A stretch of 64,000 nucleotides of DNA from Bacteroidales bacterium (GCA_024401365.1 JAKSLE010000003.1:1-64000), one strand, 5' to 3'; positions 1 to 9,821 are shown, numbered from the stretch's first letter. The notes: generated by a model from the sequence alone, not told the origin. A program made the numbers and translations.

Positions 1-1394
1 GTGTAGATATCATTGAGGCCGGTTTCCCTATTTCAAGTCCCGGCGACTTCAACTCAGTAGTTGAGATTTCAAAGGCTGTTACATGGCCTACTATATGTGC
101 TTTGACCCGTGCGGTTGAGAAAGATATTGACGTAGCGGCAGAAGCTCTTAAGTATGCAAAACATAAGCGAATCCACACAGGTATAGGTACCAGTGATTCG
201 CACATTAAATATAAGTTCAACTCTACACGAGAAGAGATTATCGAGAGAGCTGTCAAGGCTGTCAAGTATGCTCGCAGGTACGTGGATGATGTTGAGTTCT
301 ACGCGGAAGATGCTGGTAGAACAGAGAATGAGTATTTGGCTAGAGTAGTTGAAGCTGTTATTGCGGCTGGAGCTACTGTAGTAAATATTCCTGATACTAC
401 AGGATACTGTTTGCCATCGGAGTTTGGTGCGAAGATTAAGTATCTCTGTGACCATGTTCAGAATATAGACAAGGCGATTATCTCTACGCACTGTCATAAT
501 GACCTTGGTATGGCTACTGCCAATACTATTTCGGGTTTGATTAACGGTGCGCGTCAGTGTGAGGTAACGATCAATGGTATTGGAGAGCGTGCAGGTAACA
601 CATCCCTTGAGGAAGTTGCCATGATATTGAAGTGTCACAGTCATTTGGACCTTCAGACGAATATCAATACACAGAAGATATACCCTACAAGTCGCATGGT
701 ATCCAGTCTGATGAATATGCCAGTTCAGCCAAATAAGGCTGTAGTTGGTAAGAATGCATTTGCGCACTCGAGTGGTATTCACCAAGATGGAGTGCTCAAG
801 AATGTTCAGACATACGAGATTATGGATCCACAAGAAGTAGGTTTGGATGTTAACTCGATTGTTTTGACAGCCCGTTCGGGTCGTGCGGCATTGAAGCACA
901 GGCTTCATGTATTAGGTGTTGACCTTGAAGGAGATGCGCTTGACAATATCTACGAGCAGTTCCTGAAGTTGGCAGACAAGAAGAAAGAGATAAATGATGA
1001 TGATTTGCTTGTATTGGCTGGAGCTGATACTACTAAAGACCATCATATTAAGCTTGACTTCATGCAAGTTACCTCGGGTGTAGGTGTTAGACCAGTTGCT
1101 TCTGTAGGATTGGATATTGCGGGAGAGAAGTTTGAGGCTGCGGCTACAGGTAATGGTCCTGTAGATGCTGCTATCAATGCTTTGAAGCAGATAATCAAGC
1201 GTCACATGGTATTGAAAGAGTTTACTATTCAGAGCATTAACAAGGGTTCTGACGATGTGGCTAAGGTGCACATGCAAGTTGAGTATGAGAACCATATATA
1301 TTATGGATTCGGTGCTGGTACAGACATAGTACAAGCTTCGGTAGATGCATATCTTGACGCGATTAATAAGTTTACAAAGAAGGCATCTCTTTAA
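1..1394 (+). CDS. leuA: 2-isopropylmalate synthase, 5' end outside the window
   Basis: LeuA condenses acetyl-CoA with 2-oxoisovalerate, the first committed step of leucine synthesis, in the cytoplasm. The reading frame is open from base 3 and begins in the middle of the HMGL-like TIM barrel ([12 protein letters not shown]), so the true start lies upstream. Visible landmarks are the metal-binding stretch [11 protein letters not shown], the [15 protein letters not shown] motif typical of the family, and [13 protein letters not shown]. The last 130 or so residues form the C-terminal LeuA regulatory domain that usually binds leucine for feedback inhibition. Homocitrate or citramalate synthase are the alternatives, but the full HMGL-like plus LeuA-dimer architecture favours leuA. 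It converges on dnaG and shares a terminator with it. Confidence 0.93.
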   Translation, partial: VDIIEAGFPISSPGDFNSVVEISKAVTWPTICALTRAVEKDIDVAAEALKYAKHKRIHTGIGTSDSHIKYKFNSTREEIIERAVKAVKYARRYVDDVEFYAEDAGRTENEYLARVVEAVIAAGATVVNIPDTTGYCLPSEFGAKIKYLCDHVQNIDKAIISTHCHNDLGMATANTISGLINGARQCEVTINGIGERAGNTSLEEVAMILKCHSHLDLQTNINTQKIYPTSRMVSSLMNMPVQPNKAVVGKNAFAHSSGIHQDGVLKNVQTYEIMDPQEVGLDVNSIVLTARSGRAALKHRLHVLGVDLEGDALDNIYEQFLKLADKKKEINDDDLLVLAGADTTKDHHIKLDFMQVTSGVGVRPVASVGLDIAGEKFEAAATGNGPVDAAINALKQIIKRHMVLKEFTIQSINKGSDDVAKVHMQVEYENHIYYGFGAGTDIVQASVDAYLDAINKFTKKASL

Positions 1395-1416
1395 TAGAGA
1401 GACAGATAGAAAAAAG

Positions 1417-1443
1417 AAGGAGCTCGGTTAGGGCTCCTTTTTT
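1417..1443 (+). terminator. Rho-independent terminator of leuA
   Basis: A 7-bp stem (AAGGAGC pairing with GCTCCTT) with a 9-base loop is followed by a run of T. The T-run reaches the dnaG stop codon. An A-rich stretch on the left side means it may also terminate dnaG transcription from the minus strand. Confidence 0.8.
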
Positions 1444-3499
1444 AGTTTAGGCCTATTGAGTTGGAAAGCTCCTTTTTTACATTCAGCCAAGTAGTCAGAT
1501 TCTCCAATGCTTCGGCGTTGTTATCATTATTGATAAGTTCCTGGCTTAGTTCCTCGATTTTAGCCTCGACATTTTTGAGTCGTAGACGAGAGACAATTTT
1601 TGGGATGAATTCATCCAATTGGGATGTTTCGCTTTCTATTGTTCCGAATCGTTTATGGATTCTAGACAATTCGAAGGTATCGCTAGTGAGAGAAATTATG
1701 CGATCTACCTGGCCAACTAAGTCGGGGCTATCGATATAGTTTTTCAGTTCGGCTTTTGGATTTTTGTCATAGAAAGCCATAATATTATTAAACACAGGAT
1801 CTTTACTAAGATACTTGTCTTTATCCAGGCAATCCTTAATATACTGTCCTACGGTAGACGTTTGAACAGGCTCGCCGTAGGAGAAAGGGAACTGGGTATA
1901 TTTCAAGAAGAAACGGAGGAGTTCTGTTTCCTCGTGCAAGTTAGGGTTCTCTATAACAATTGTTTCGCCGGCAGCTGTTGTAGTTTCGACAATATTTGTC
2001 AACTGCTGTTCCTGGGCGGCTATATTATGAGCAGCCTGCTCCAGTTCTGACTGAGGGATTGCAGTATTTTGAGGAGACTCGGTCTGTCGGTATTTGCTGT
2101 TAGCCAATGAAGAGCGGGCATCGGACTGCTGATCTGCCAGATTGGTTTGAGCTCTACGTATGGAATTATCGTTAGCATTCCTTTGGGCATCTGCAACCAG
2201 TTTTTTGGTAAGGACAGAATATAATGTCTCCTCTCGGACATCCATCAGTTGAGCGCACTCCTTGATATAGAACTCTCGCAGGATAAGGTCTTTGACTACT
2301 GCTATAGAATCTACTATACTATTTACGGCTGCGCTTTTTTTCAGCGGGTCGTTAGCCGAATCCTGTAGAAGTATCTGAGCCTTGAACTGTATGAAATCTG
2401 TTTGGTGAGAGTTGATATACTCCACGAAATCTTCGGCGGTATGGGTACGAGCGAAAGAATCGGGGTCCTCTCCGTCGGGGAGAAGGAGGACTTTGACATA
2501 CATACCCTCCTTGAGGATCATATCTATACCGCGCAAGGAAGCCTTGATACCGGCGAAGTCGCCATCGTACAGCACAGTCATATTATTAGTAAAGCGCTGT
2601 ATGAGTTTTATCTGATTTGTTGTAAGGCTAGTTCCGCAAGAGGCGATAACATTAGTTATGCCAGACTGGTGCATAGATATCACGTCGGTATATCCCTCGA
2701 CCAGGTAACATTTATCCTGTTTGATTATCTCGTTACGGGCTTGGTATATACCATACACCACATCACTTTTGTGGTACAGTTCGTTTTCAGGGGAGTTGAG
2801 GTACTTAGCTGTTTTAGCGTTAGTCTGCATAACGCGGCCACCGAAAGCGATGACCTTACCCGACATATTATGGATAGGGAATATTACGCGGCCCCAAAAG
2901 CGGTCGGCCTGGTAATTATTCTCGCCCAAGATAGTAAGACCAGTCTCGGTAAGGTACTCCATTTTGTAGCCAGCGTTTATAGCGGCGGTAGTCAGCGCGT
3001 TACGTTGGGTCATGGAATAGCCCAGGTCGAACTCCTTGATAGTATCATCGCGGAATCCTCTATGGCGGAAATAAGGGAGGCCGATGGTCTGGCCCTCATC
3101 TGTTTCCCAGAGGTTTTTGATAAACTCGGCGCGGGCGAAATCCATTACGGCGCTCATGCTCTCGCGTTTAGTCTGGGCCTCCTTCATTTCTGGGGTCAGT
3201 TCCTTCTCCTGTACCTCTATACCGAGGCGTTTACCCAAGTGTTTTATAGCTTCGGTGAATGTAAGGTGGTCGTGATCCATTACGAATCGCAATGCGTTAC
3301 CCGCCTTGCCGCAACCGAAGCATTTGTAAATACCCTTAGAAGCAGATACGGTAAAAGAACCCGTTTTCTCGTTATGGAAGGGGCAGCAACCGATATAGTT
3401 GGCCCCTCGGCGTTTAAGAGAAACGTAATCCGAAATTATATCGACGATGCTACTATTAGCGGTCTCAATAACACTCTCTACTACTCTTTGATCGATCAT
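1442..3499 (-). CDS. dnaG: DNA primase
   Basis: DnaG makes the RNA primers for lagging-strand synthesis and binds the replicative helicase. The protein is 685 residues from the chosen ATG (MIDQRVVESVIE), which gives the usual DnaG N-terminus. An upstream in-frame start would add 37 residues lying over the neighbouring gene and unlike the family. The CHC2 zinc finger is visible as C39, H42, C60 and C63. The TOPRIM catalytic core follows with LVEGYTDVISMHQ and DGDFAG. The C-terminal part is the helicase-binding region, joined through a Gln/Ala-rich linker. The gene lies 17 bases downstream of the MBOAT gene, so the two are probably cotranscribed, an uncommon partner for a primase. Confidence 0.95.
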   Translation of the reverse strand: MIDQRVVESVIETANSSIVDIISDYVSLKRRGANYIGCCPFHNEKTGSFTVSASKGIYKCFGCGKAGNALRFVMDHDHLTFTEAIKHLGKRLGIEVQEKELTPEMKEAQTKRESMSAVMDFARAEFIKNLWETDEGQTIGLPYFRHRGFRDDTIKEFDLGYSMTQRNALTTAAINAGYKMEYLTETGLTILGENNYQADRFWGRVIFPIHNMSGKVIAFGGRVMQTNAKTAKYLNSPENELYHKSDVVYGIYQARNEIIKQDKCYLVEGYTDVISMHQSGITNVIASCGTSLTTNQIKLIQRFTNNMTVLYDGDFAGIKASLRGIDMILKEGMYVKVLLLPDGEDPDSFARTHTAEDFVEYINSHQTDFIQFKAQILLQDSANDPLKKSAAVNSIVDSIAVVKDLILREFYIKECAQLMDVREETLYSVLTKKLVADAQRNANDNSIRRAQTNLADQQSDARSSLANSKYRQTESPQNTAIPQSELEQAAHNIAAQEQQLTNIVETTTAAGETIVIENPNLHEETELLRFFLKYTQFPFSYGEPVQTSTVGQYIKDCLDKDKYLSKDPVFNNIMAFYDKNPKAELKNYIDSPDLVGQVDRIISLTSDTFELSRIHKRFGTIESETSQLDEFIPKIVSRLRLKNVEAKIEELSQELINNDNNAEALENLTTWLNVKKELSNSIGLN

Positions 3500-3516
3500 A
3501 ATGACAAAACTCCCTC

Positions 3517-5304
3517 TTAGAATTGGAAATAAATAAACTTCTGCATATCGGTAGTCACGAACTGGTAGAGAGTCATGACGATAAAGATAGTTGCTATAGC
3601 CATAAGCCACAAAGGCATGCTAGCGAAGATGATACGGTAGCGGCGTTTAGTTCGGTCGCCTATCCAATGTATAATCATACCCATTATAATAAGGTATACG
3701 ATACCTATATGTTGGGCGAGTATTTCAGGTATTAGTTGAGGTTGCCAGTGGGCGCCTATCTGTTCGATCATGCTAGTTGCGGTATTCCAAGCCTGTTCGT
3801 TAGCCTCCTCGGGGTTGAGATTAGAGCCAGCTCGGAAGAATAGGCGAGTGAAGGTAATGAAGACGAAAGTCTGGGTTATCTGCCATGCCTGGTACAGCCA
3901 ATTGATTTCTTTGGCGCCAGCGGACCTCCATATAGAGCTAATGGCGGTACCCAGAGCTGTGATACCCAGCCAGATGGCAGCTATATTCCACAAAGCGTGA
4001 GGAATAGCCACAGAGGCATAGTAAGAGAGAGCTGTCAGTAAAGAGATGACCAACACTCTAGTCCAGCGAGACATAGGGTGCCATAATTTGTATATTATCA
4101 TACCTATGCCGTTCAAGCCGCCCCAGATGACGAAATTCCAGCTAGCTCCGTGCCACAAACCACCCAAGAGCATGGTATTTGTAGCGTTGATGTTGGTTGT
4201 TATTGCTTTTTTCCACTCCGGTTTGAGGAGCATACATATAGCGCATATTGCGGCTATGAGCATAATGATGATAGCCACCCATACGTTGCGAGTCAGCATC
4301 ATAGCTATGACACCCATGACAATGATGACTGCGTAAGAGGCGAAAGTTGCGTTACGATTACCACCCATTGGGATATACAAGTAATCCTGCAACCAACGAG
4401 AAAGAGATATATGCCAGCGCTTCCAGAATTGTGGGGCGTTGATAGCTTTATAAGGAGCGTTGAAGTTTTTAGGGAGGTAGAATCCCATCATGAGAGCTAC
4501 GCCTATAGCTATATCTGTATATCCCGAGAAATCGGCGTAGACCTGGAGGGAGTATCCGAACAAAGCCAAGAGGTTCTCGAAGCCGTCGTACAAGGTAGGG
4601 TTAGCGAAAACTCGGTCGATGAAATTGACAGCTATATAATCAGAGAGGATTATTTTTTTAGTCAATCCGTTGAGAATCCAGAATACGGCTATACCGAACC
4701 ATCGGCGAGACAAAGCGAAAGGTTGGTGTAGTTGGTATACGAAATCCGAAGCTCGGACGATAGGGCCTGCGACCAACTGAGGGAAGAAACTGACATAGAA
4801 CCCGAAATCCAAGATACTACTAACATAATGTATGCGTCCTCTATAGATATCCATTAAGTAGCTGATACACTGGAATGTATAGAAAGATATTCCGACGGGG
4901 AGCAATATTTGTTCGACGATAGAGAAAGTATTACCCGACAATTGAGTAAATACGTCGGCGAAGAAATAGGCATATTTAAAGTAGCACAGCAGAGACAAAG
5001 AATACACGATACCCAAAGTCAGCCATAATTTTTGCCATCCCTTATTGTTGGCCTTTTCTATAGCTATGCCGATGAAATAACTTACGACGATAGCCGACAA
5101 GAGAGCCAAGGTAAAAATACCGCTAGTCTTATAGTAGAAGAAGATACTCATGCCGAAGAGGAAGGCATTCCTCATGGCTATACGGCTATGAATCAGGGAG
5201 AATATGCACATGACCACCAGCAAGAAGAGCCAAAACTCCCCTTGGGTAAACAGAAGTGGGTGTGCTTCGTTGAAATATAATATATCAGTTATTCTCTCCC
5301 ACAT
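3517..5304 (-). CDS. MBOAT-family O-acyltransferase, AlgI-like
   Basis: This is a multi-spanning inner-membrane acyltransferase of the MBOAT family (595 residues, about 12 hydrophobic segments). Members such as AlgI and DltB pass an acetyl or alanyl group across the membrane to a periplasmic partner. The family signature WKRWHISLSRWLQDYLYIPMG is present with the conserved His near residue 298. The catalytic His is near residue 385 in GGLWHGASWNFVIWGG. Its start overlaps the end of the SGNH hydrolase gene by 20 bases. In AlgI/AlgJ/AlgX-like systems such a pair acetylates a polysaccharide; the acceptor here cannot be read from the sequence. Peptidoglycan or an exopolysaccharide are possible. 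Confidence 0.88.
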   Translation of the reverse strand: MWERITDILYFNEAHPLLFTQGEFWLFLLVVMCIFSLIHSRIAMRNAFLFGMSIFFYYKTSGIFTLALLSAIVVSYFIGIAIEKANNKGWQKLWLTLGIVYSLSLLCYFKYAYFFADVFTQLSGNTFSIVEQILLPVGISFYTFQCISYLMDIYRGRIHYVSSILDFGFYVSFFPQLVAGPIVRASDFVYQLHQPFALSRRWFGIAVFWILNGLTKKIILSDYIAVNFIDRVFANPTLYDGFENLLALFGYSLQVYADFSGYTDIAIGVALMMGFYLPKNFNAPYKAINAPQFWKRWHISLSRWLQDYLYIPMGGNRNATFASYAVIIVMGVIAMMLTRNVWVAIIIMLIAAICAICMLLKPEWKKAITTNINATNTMLLGGLWHGASWNFVIWGGLNGIGMIIYKLWHPMSRWTRVLVISLLTALSYYASVAIPHALWNIAAIWLGITALGTAISSIWRSAGAKEINWLYQAWQITQTFVFITFTRLFFRAGSNLNPEEANEQAWNTATSMIEQIGAHWQPQLIPEILAQHIGIVYLIIMGMIIHWIGDRTKRRYRIIFASMPLWLMAIATIFIVMTLYQFVTTDMQKFIYFQF

Positions 5305-6721
5305 TAGACGTCAAGTTCCAATAATCCCTATAAATCATTAAAGAACGCCAAAGGAGGTCGGCAATCTGGTCGGCACCTCGGCGAGTAAAATGTATATAAT
5401 CAGCTGCTGCCCAAGCCGGCTGATGGTCGGCCCAAACCTTCATAGAATTTTTGCCACCCATAGCTCGGTACATATCCCAATATATAGCACCCGACTCCAA
5501 GGTAACGCGTTGCATCTCCTCTATGAGCGGTTCGAGGTGGGGATTAGTCTGAAGTTCTCCGTTGACCTTTATATCGGTATCGGCGGGACCTACGACCAAT
5601 ATAACGGCATCCTTGCAAGCTGCCTGTAGGTGTTTGATTTGTCGTGCGAGGCCCTTGCCATACTTTTCGATACGTGTACTATCCTTCATAAGAGGGAGGG
5701 CGTTGCCTCCGAATTCCAGTATTATGAGGCGAGTATTAAGTTCGTTGAGCATGTAGCTCATTTCGGCGCGTTGGATACGGGTGAAGAAAGTCCCATCGCT
5801 ACCTCGCATAGGGATATTAGTAACAGTAACGCCCGTGTCGGCATCGATATATATACCCAAGATATCGGAGGTACCCGACAAATCCATTTGGACGCGCTTG
5901 GTTGTTCGTTTGAGGCGCCAAGAGAGCGTTTGGATATTATCGTTTTTAGGCAGGCACTGCTCGTTGCCATTCATTCGGGCGCTAAGGATATCGATATTAG
6001 AAGCAAATAATTTTACATGTTTGAAGCCATCTACTCGGTGGGCGTTGATGACGAGGGAGATAGGGTCGCTGGTAGTATTGATGTGAGCGAACTGAGCCAT
6101 AGCTCCATACCCCTTATGGCTAGCGCGTTGGCCAAGCATGCCGCCAGCGGTAAAAGAAGTAAGGGTATCGCTAAGCGACTGAGATACAGACAAGGCGCCT
6201 ACATTCTGGACGAGAGGCAAGAGGCCTGGGCCGCCTCCGCCGTACTCCTTTTGGAGGAGGGCGCGTAGGTATCCTGAGATACGGTCACCCTCTATCTGTG
6301 AGTCGCCGTAGTGTATTATGTGTACCCTTTGAGGGTAGTTGTTGCTCGCAGTTTTTAGATTTTCCAAGCTTTCGAAGAGAGGGTTCAAGATAGCGGTACA
6401 AGTATCGCCGCCAGGGAAATGCAGACGCGCGTTATTCTCGCGCATAAAAGAGAAGTAGAAGTCGAGCGTATCCGAGAGGTTAGCCTTATCCACGTTGACA
6501 GAATCCGTCAGTGAAGCAGAGAGATCCATATCCTTAGCGGATTCATTGAGGAGTTCCTCGGCGGAAATATTTTTTTCTTCAGAGTGTTCGAAGAGAGACA
6601 GGGAAGGTATACGCAGTTCTACTATGCCCATAGAAACTGTCTGTCCGCCCCATAAAAAGCAGATAACACCCAAAGAAAAGAGGATGCCAGCGAGGAATAA
6701 GAGTATTCTATTAGGTCTCAT
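5285..6721 (-). CDS. SGNH/GDSL-family hydrolase, probable O-acetyltransferase partner of the MBOAT protein
   Basis: 478 residues from the second ATG (MRPNRILLFLAG). The first ATG at 6733 overlaps a possible -7 box, so the shorter start is preferred. An N-terminal membrane anchor (about residues 5-26) places the rest in the periplasm. SGNH blocks are visible: block I HYGDSQ at about 138-142 with the nucleophilic Ser, the GGN block in FGGNA, and DYIHFT near the end carrying the Asp-His pair. Such enzymes hydrolyse or transfer acetyl groups, and the overlap with the MBOAT gene suggests the two work together. Residues about 120-130 are encoded by an antisense copy of the dispersed TTGCTCGCA repeat described separately. 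Confidence 0.82.
   Translation of the reverse strand: MRPNRILLFLAGILFSLGVICFLWGGQTVSMGIVELRIPSLSLFEHSEEKNISAEELLNESAKDMDLSASLTDSVNVDKANLSDTLDFYFSFMRENNARLHFPGGDTCTAILNPLFESLENLKTASNNYPQRVHIIHYGDSQIEGDRISGYLRALLQKEYGGGGPGLLPLVQNVGALSVSQSLSDTLTSFTAGGMLGQRASHKGYGAMAQFAHINTTSDPISLVINAHRVDGFKHVKLFASNIDILSARMNGNEQCLPKNDNIQTLSWRLKRTTKRVQMDLSGTSDILGIYIDADTGVTVTNIPMRGSDGTFFTRIQRAEMSYMLNELNTRLIILEFGGNALPLMKDSTRIEKYGKGLARQIKHLQAACKDAVILVVGPADTDIKVNGELQTNPHLEPLIEEMQRVTLESGAIYWDMYRAMGGKNSMKVWADHQPAWAAADYIHFTRRGADQIADLLWRSLMIYRDYWNLTSNVGENN
6333..6363 (+). repeat. TTGCTCGCA dispersed repeat, copy inside the SGNH hydrolase gene
   Basis: 31 bases match the intergenic copy at 13265-13295 at 28 positions. The repeat reads on the plus strand, antisense to the gene, and is translated in frame as part of residues 120-130, directly before the GDS catalytic block. 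Confidence 0.8.
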
Positions 6722-6803
6722 ATCAGAGTGCAAATATACTACAACGGATGAGATTTTGCTAAATTCTTAGGTGGATAGATACAATATAATAAATAATTAT
6801 TCT

Positions 6804-6811
6804 TACTTTTG
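6804..6811 (+). promoter_or_regulatory. Possible -7 box (TACTTTTG) for the Ig-repeat surface protein
   Basis: Matches the Bacteroides TAnnTTTG consensus 27 bases before the ATG. No convincing -33 TTTG lies at the right distance. On the opposite strand CAAATATA at 6731-6738 could be the -7 box of the divergent SGNH gene. Confidence 0.45.
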
Positions 6812-6838
6812 TCCCTTACTATTGAAACTTAGAAGGTT

Positions 6839-9457
6839 ATGAAGAATAGAAATATATTTGTTTTGCTATTGAGTCTAATAGCAATTGTAGGGGCTAAGGC
6901 ACAAGATTTAGCGGTCAATGAGACCAATTTTTCCAAGGCATTGTGTGATGCTTTGAAGGACTATGCTACAGGAGGAGTCATTGTGTCTGACAATGTAAAA
7001 TATGTCAACGAGTTGGAGATAGTTGGTTCGGGTCCAACAAGTGAGATTTCGATGAAAGGAGCTGAGTTGCTTCCATATCTACAGAAGATTACCCTGAAGA
7101 ATTTGAAGTACTATGGTGATCTTTCTATGATAGAGTCGTTGATTTCGTTGGAACTAGACAATGCTAAGTTGGGCAATATTGTAGTAGGCGGATATTTCAG
7201 AGACTTTACAGCTAGGAACAATTCCACATTTACAGATATTATTGTTGATGAATCCAATGGTCCTTGTGGAGAATTGGGAAAGATTACCTTGATGAATTTG
7301 GGTAGTGATTTCACAAGATATGCTCCTACACTTCTAGGACTACAGGAAAGTGGCGACAGATATGTTGATTTGGAGATTGTTTCTTGTAGCGGTTTGACAT
7401 ACGTAGATGCAAGTAAGGCGCATACTGTCATGTTTGAAGATGTTCCAAAGTTGGAGAGAATCAAGTGGGATTACGGATGGGGTCTTGATGCTTTTAAAGC
7501 TTCTTCACTCAGTCGCTTTCTTGGTATTCCATGCGAAAATGATGGCAGCGAAAAGCCAGTGATAGGAACCGAAATGTTGCCAGTGTATGGTTCTGACAGC
7601 GGCCCTGTTACCTCTGAGGTTAATTTTGCTGTGCCAGACAAGAGCACTCCGATAGATTTGGCAAGTTATGGTCTGGAAGGAAGCAAGGTAATGCTTGATG
7701 GCTCATGTACAAGTTACGCGTCGGTATCAGGCAATAATATAGTCATTGACTGGGGCAGCAAGACGGCGGTAGATGTAACATATAAGTATTACTGTTTCAG
7801 TGGTGCTTTGACATATATGACAGTTGTGCTCCACGTGAACATTGGTGACACGAAGAATAATCCAAAGCCATTCTTTGCTAGCAGCCCTGAACCTGTGGAC
7901 ACTGAGGCTCCAGTAATTAAGGTAGGAGACAAGGTGTTGGGTGCTACTGCTAAATTTGACAAGAATGTGACACTGTCGATCACTGACAACGAGGGAGTTG
8001 CGTCTGTTACAATCAACAGTGTAGAGATGCAGGCGCCTTATGAGATTACGAAAGAAGGAACATTCACCGTTGTAGTTAAGGATGCTGCTGGCAATAAGAC
8101 AGAGACCAAGATTACAATTAAGTATCCAGATACAGTTGCTCCAGTTGTCAAGGTGGGAGACAAGACGGTGGGAGCTACGGCGACATTTGATGCTGACGTT
8201 ACATTGAGCATTATAGACAATGTTAAAGTTACATCAGTTACAGTCAACGGAAAGGCGAAGTCGGAGCCATACACACTCTCTGGAGAGGGTACATATACGG
8301 TAGTAGCAGAAGATGCTGCTGGCAACAAGACAGAGACCAAGATTACTATCAAGTATCCAGATACAGTTGCGCCTACTATCAAGCTTGACGGCAAGGATGT
8401 AGCTGCTAAGTACGAGAAGGGTGGCTTTAACTTGACTATTACTGATAATATTAAGGTAACATCAGTGAATTTGAATGGAAAAGAATTCAAATCGCCATAC
8501 ACTATACCTGATGTTAACGGTACGTACTATGTAGTAGCTATGGATGCTGCTGGCAACAAGGCTGAAGTTGAGTTTATTATAGAGCATCCAGTAGACAAAG
8601 AGAAGCCAGAGATTAAGTTGCCTGGTGGTGTTTCGACAGCAACATACGGTAATGGCGGATTCAATTTGACCATTACAGACAATGAGGGTATTGCATCTGT
8701 AACTATTAATGGTAAGCCATTTAATCCTCCATACACTATTCCTGACGAGGATGGTTCGTACGAGATTATTGTAAAGGATGAGGCAGGTAATCAAGCCAGT
8801 GTTACAGTTGTGGTTGACCACAGTCTAGTAGAGCCAGAACCAGAGCCAGATACTGAGAAGCCAGTTATCAAGATCGGCGATTTAGTATTAGGTACTACAC
8901 ACGACCTTGAAGGTGGTGCGGTATTGACTATTGTGGACAATGTAGGTGTAGCATCTGTTACGATTAATGGCAGTGCGGTTTCTGCACCTTACACTATAGA
9001 AGACGAGAACGGTGTGTATACTGTAGTAGCTAAGGATGCTGCAGGCAATACGACGCAGGTAGTGATTACGGTTAAGAAACCAGAGGTTGAGCCTGTGGAT
9101 CCGGTAGACCCAGTAGATCCAGTAGACCCGGTAGATCCTGTTGACCCGGTAGATCCTGTTGATCCTATAGACCCAGTAGACCCAGTTGATCCTATACTTC
9201 CTCCTGTTAAGCCTAGCATTGATCCTACCAGTGTTCAGACCAAGGTGTTCAGAAGAGTTGTTACTGACGAGTTTGTTGGCATTGAGTACATTGCTGATGG
9301 AGACTGTGAGGTAGTAGTTAGAGACCTGAAGGGTGCGGTAGTAGGAACTAAGAGTGAGAAGGTTGACGACGTGGTATATAGAGTTGCGCTTCCAAAGGGA
9401 GATTACAAGATTGACTTTGGCTCTAAGTTCAAGGCTATACCAGTTACCATAGAATAA
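6839..9457 (+). CDS. Secreted surface protein with leucine-rich-like N-terminus, five Ig-like repeats and a PVD linker
   Basis: I do not recognise a specific function. The 872-residue protein begins with a signal peptide (MKNRNIFVLLLSLIAIVGAKAQ). Residues about 40-230 look like a degenerate leucine-rich or beta-helical region. From about 353 to 747 come five tandem Ig-like (bacterial HYR/Ig type) repeats of about 75-80 residues. Each starts like DTEAPVIKVGDKVLG and carries TITDNEGVASVTING and KDAAGNKTE-like strands. They are followed by eleven Pro-(Val/Ile)-Asp units and an approximately 80-residue C-terminal beta domain that resembles a sorting or anchoring domain. Adhesion or matrix function is an inference from this build. 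Thioredoxin starts 22 bases downstream. Confidence 0.8.
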   Translation: MKNRNIFVLLLSLIAIVGAKAQDLAVNETNFSKALCDALKDYATGGVIVSDNVKYVNELEIVGSGPTSEISMKGAELLPYLQKITLKNLKYYGDLSMIESLISLELDNAKLGNIVVGGYFRDFTARNNSTFTDIIVDESNGPCGELGKITLMNLGSDFTRYAPTLLGLQESGDRYVDLEIVSCSGLTYVDASKAHTVMFEDVPKLERIKWDYGWGLDAFKASSLSRFLGIPCENDGSEKPVIGTEMLPVYGSDSGPVTSEVNFAVPDKSTPIDLASYGLEGSKVMLDGSCTSYASVSGNNIVIDWGSKTAVDVTYKYYCFSGALTYMTVVLHVNIGDTKNNPKPFFASSPEPVDTEAPVIKVGDKVLGATAKFDKNVTLSITDNEGVASVTINSVEMQAPYEITKEGTFTVVVKDAAGNKTETKITIKYPDTVAPVVKVGDKTVGATATFDADVTLSIIDNVKVTSVTVNGKAKSEPYTLSGEGTYTVVAEDAAGNKTETKITIKYPDTVAPTIKLDGKDVAAKYEKGGFNLTITDNIKVTSVNLNGKEFKSPYTIPDVNGTYYVVAMDAAGNKAEVEFIIEHPVDKEKPEIKLPGGVSTATYGNGGFNLTITDNEGIASVTINGKPFNPPYTIPDEDGSYEIIVKDEAGNQASVTVVVDHSLVEPEPEPDTEKPVIKIGDLVLGTTHDLEGGAVLTIVDNVGVASVTINGSAVSAPYTIEDENGVYTVVAKDAAGNTTQVVITVKKPEVEPVDPVDPVDPVDPVDPVDPVDPVDPIDPVDPVDPILPPVKPSIDPTSVQTKVFRRVVTDEFVGIEYIADGDCEVVVRDLKGAVVGTKSEKVDDVVYRVALPKGDYKIDFGSKFKAIPVTIE
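9092..9193 (+). repeat. Tandem 9-base coding repeat (PVD linker)
   Basis: Eleven consecutive units encode Pro-Val-Asp, the ninth being Pro-Ile-Asp. Codons vary between units (ccg/cca/cct, gta/gtt, gac/gat), so the array is not a recent exact slippage product. It forms a stiff acidic linker between the Ig-like repeats and the C-terminal domain. Confidence 0.9.
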
Positions 9458-9479
9458 CAACCTAATACCATAATATAAT

Positions 9480-9794
9480 ATGTTAGAGATAACAGATCAG
9501 AATTTTCAGGCAGAAGTATTAGATGCCAAGGGAGTAGTGCTAGTAGACTTTTGGGCTGTCTGGTGTGGACCTTGCAGGGCTTTGGCTCCATACGTAGAGC
9601 AGATAGCAGAGGAGTATGCCGGCAAGGTGAAAGTTGGCAAGCTTGACACAGAAGCCAATCCTGACACTGCTGCTCAGATGGGAGTCATGGCTATACCAAC
9701 GTTACTATTCTTCAAGAATGGACAGGTTAGGCAGAAGATGACAGGTATGGTATCGAAGTCGAAGATAGCGCAGACGTTGGACACGTTATTATAG
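9480..9794 (+). CDS. trxA: Thioredoxin
   Basis: Small cytoplasmic dithiol-disulfide oxidoreductase of 104 residues, the normal length. The active site WCGPC holds Cys29 and Cys32. The cis-proline loop is seen in MAIPTLLFFKNG. No signal peptide is present, which separates it from the periplasmic thioredoxin-like proteins common in Bacteroidales. It begins 22 bases after the surface protein gene and may be read through from it. A hairpin with a T-run follows. Confidence 0.93.
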   Translation: MLEITDQNFQAEVLDAKGVVLVDFWAVWCGPCRALAPYVEQIAEEYAGKVKVGKLDTEANPDTAAQMGVMAIPTLLFFKNGQVRQKMTGMVSKSKIAQTLDTLL

Positions 9795-9821
9795 GCGGAG
9801 ACGACATATAGACGAAATAAG

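Noticed and set aside
2402..3520. Long open frame (372 codons) on the plus strand antisense to dnaG
   Set aside because: dnaG on the minus strand has all family motifs. The antisense frame has no recognisable features and is a codon-bias shadow. Similar long shadows over polA, the first Ehr-type gene and other genes were rejected for the same reason.
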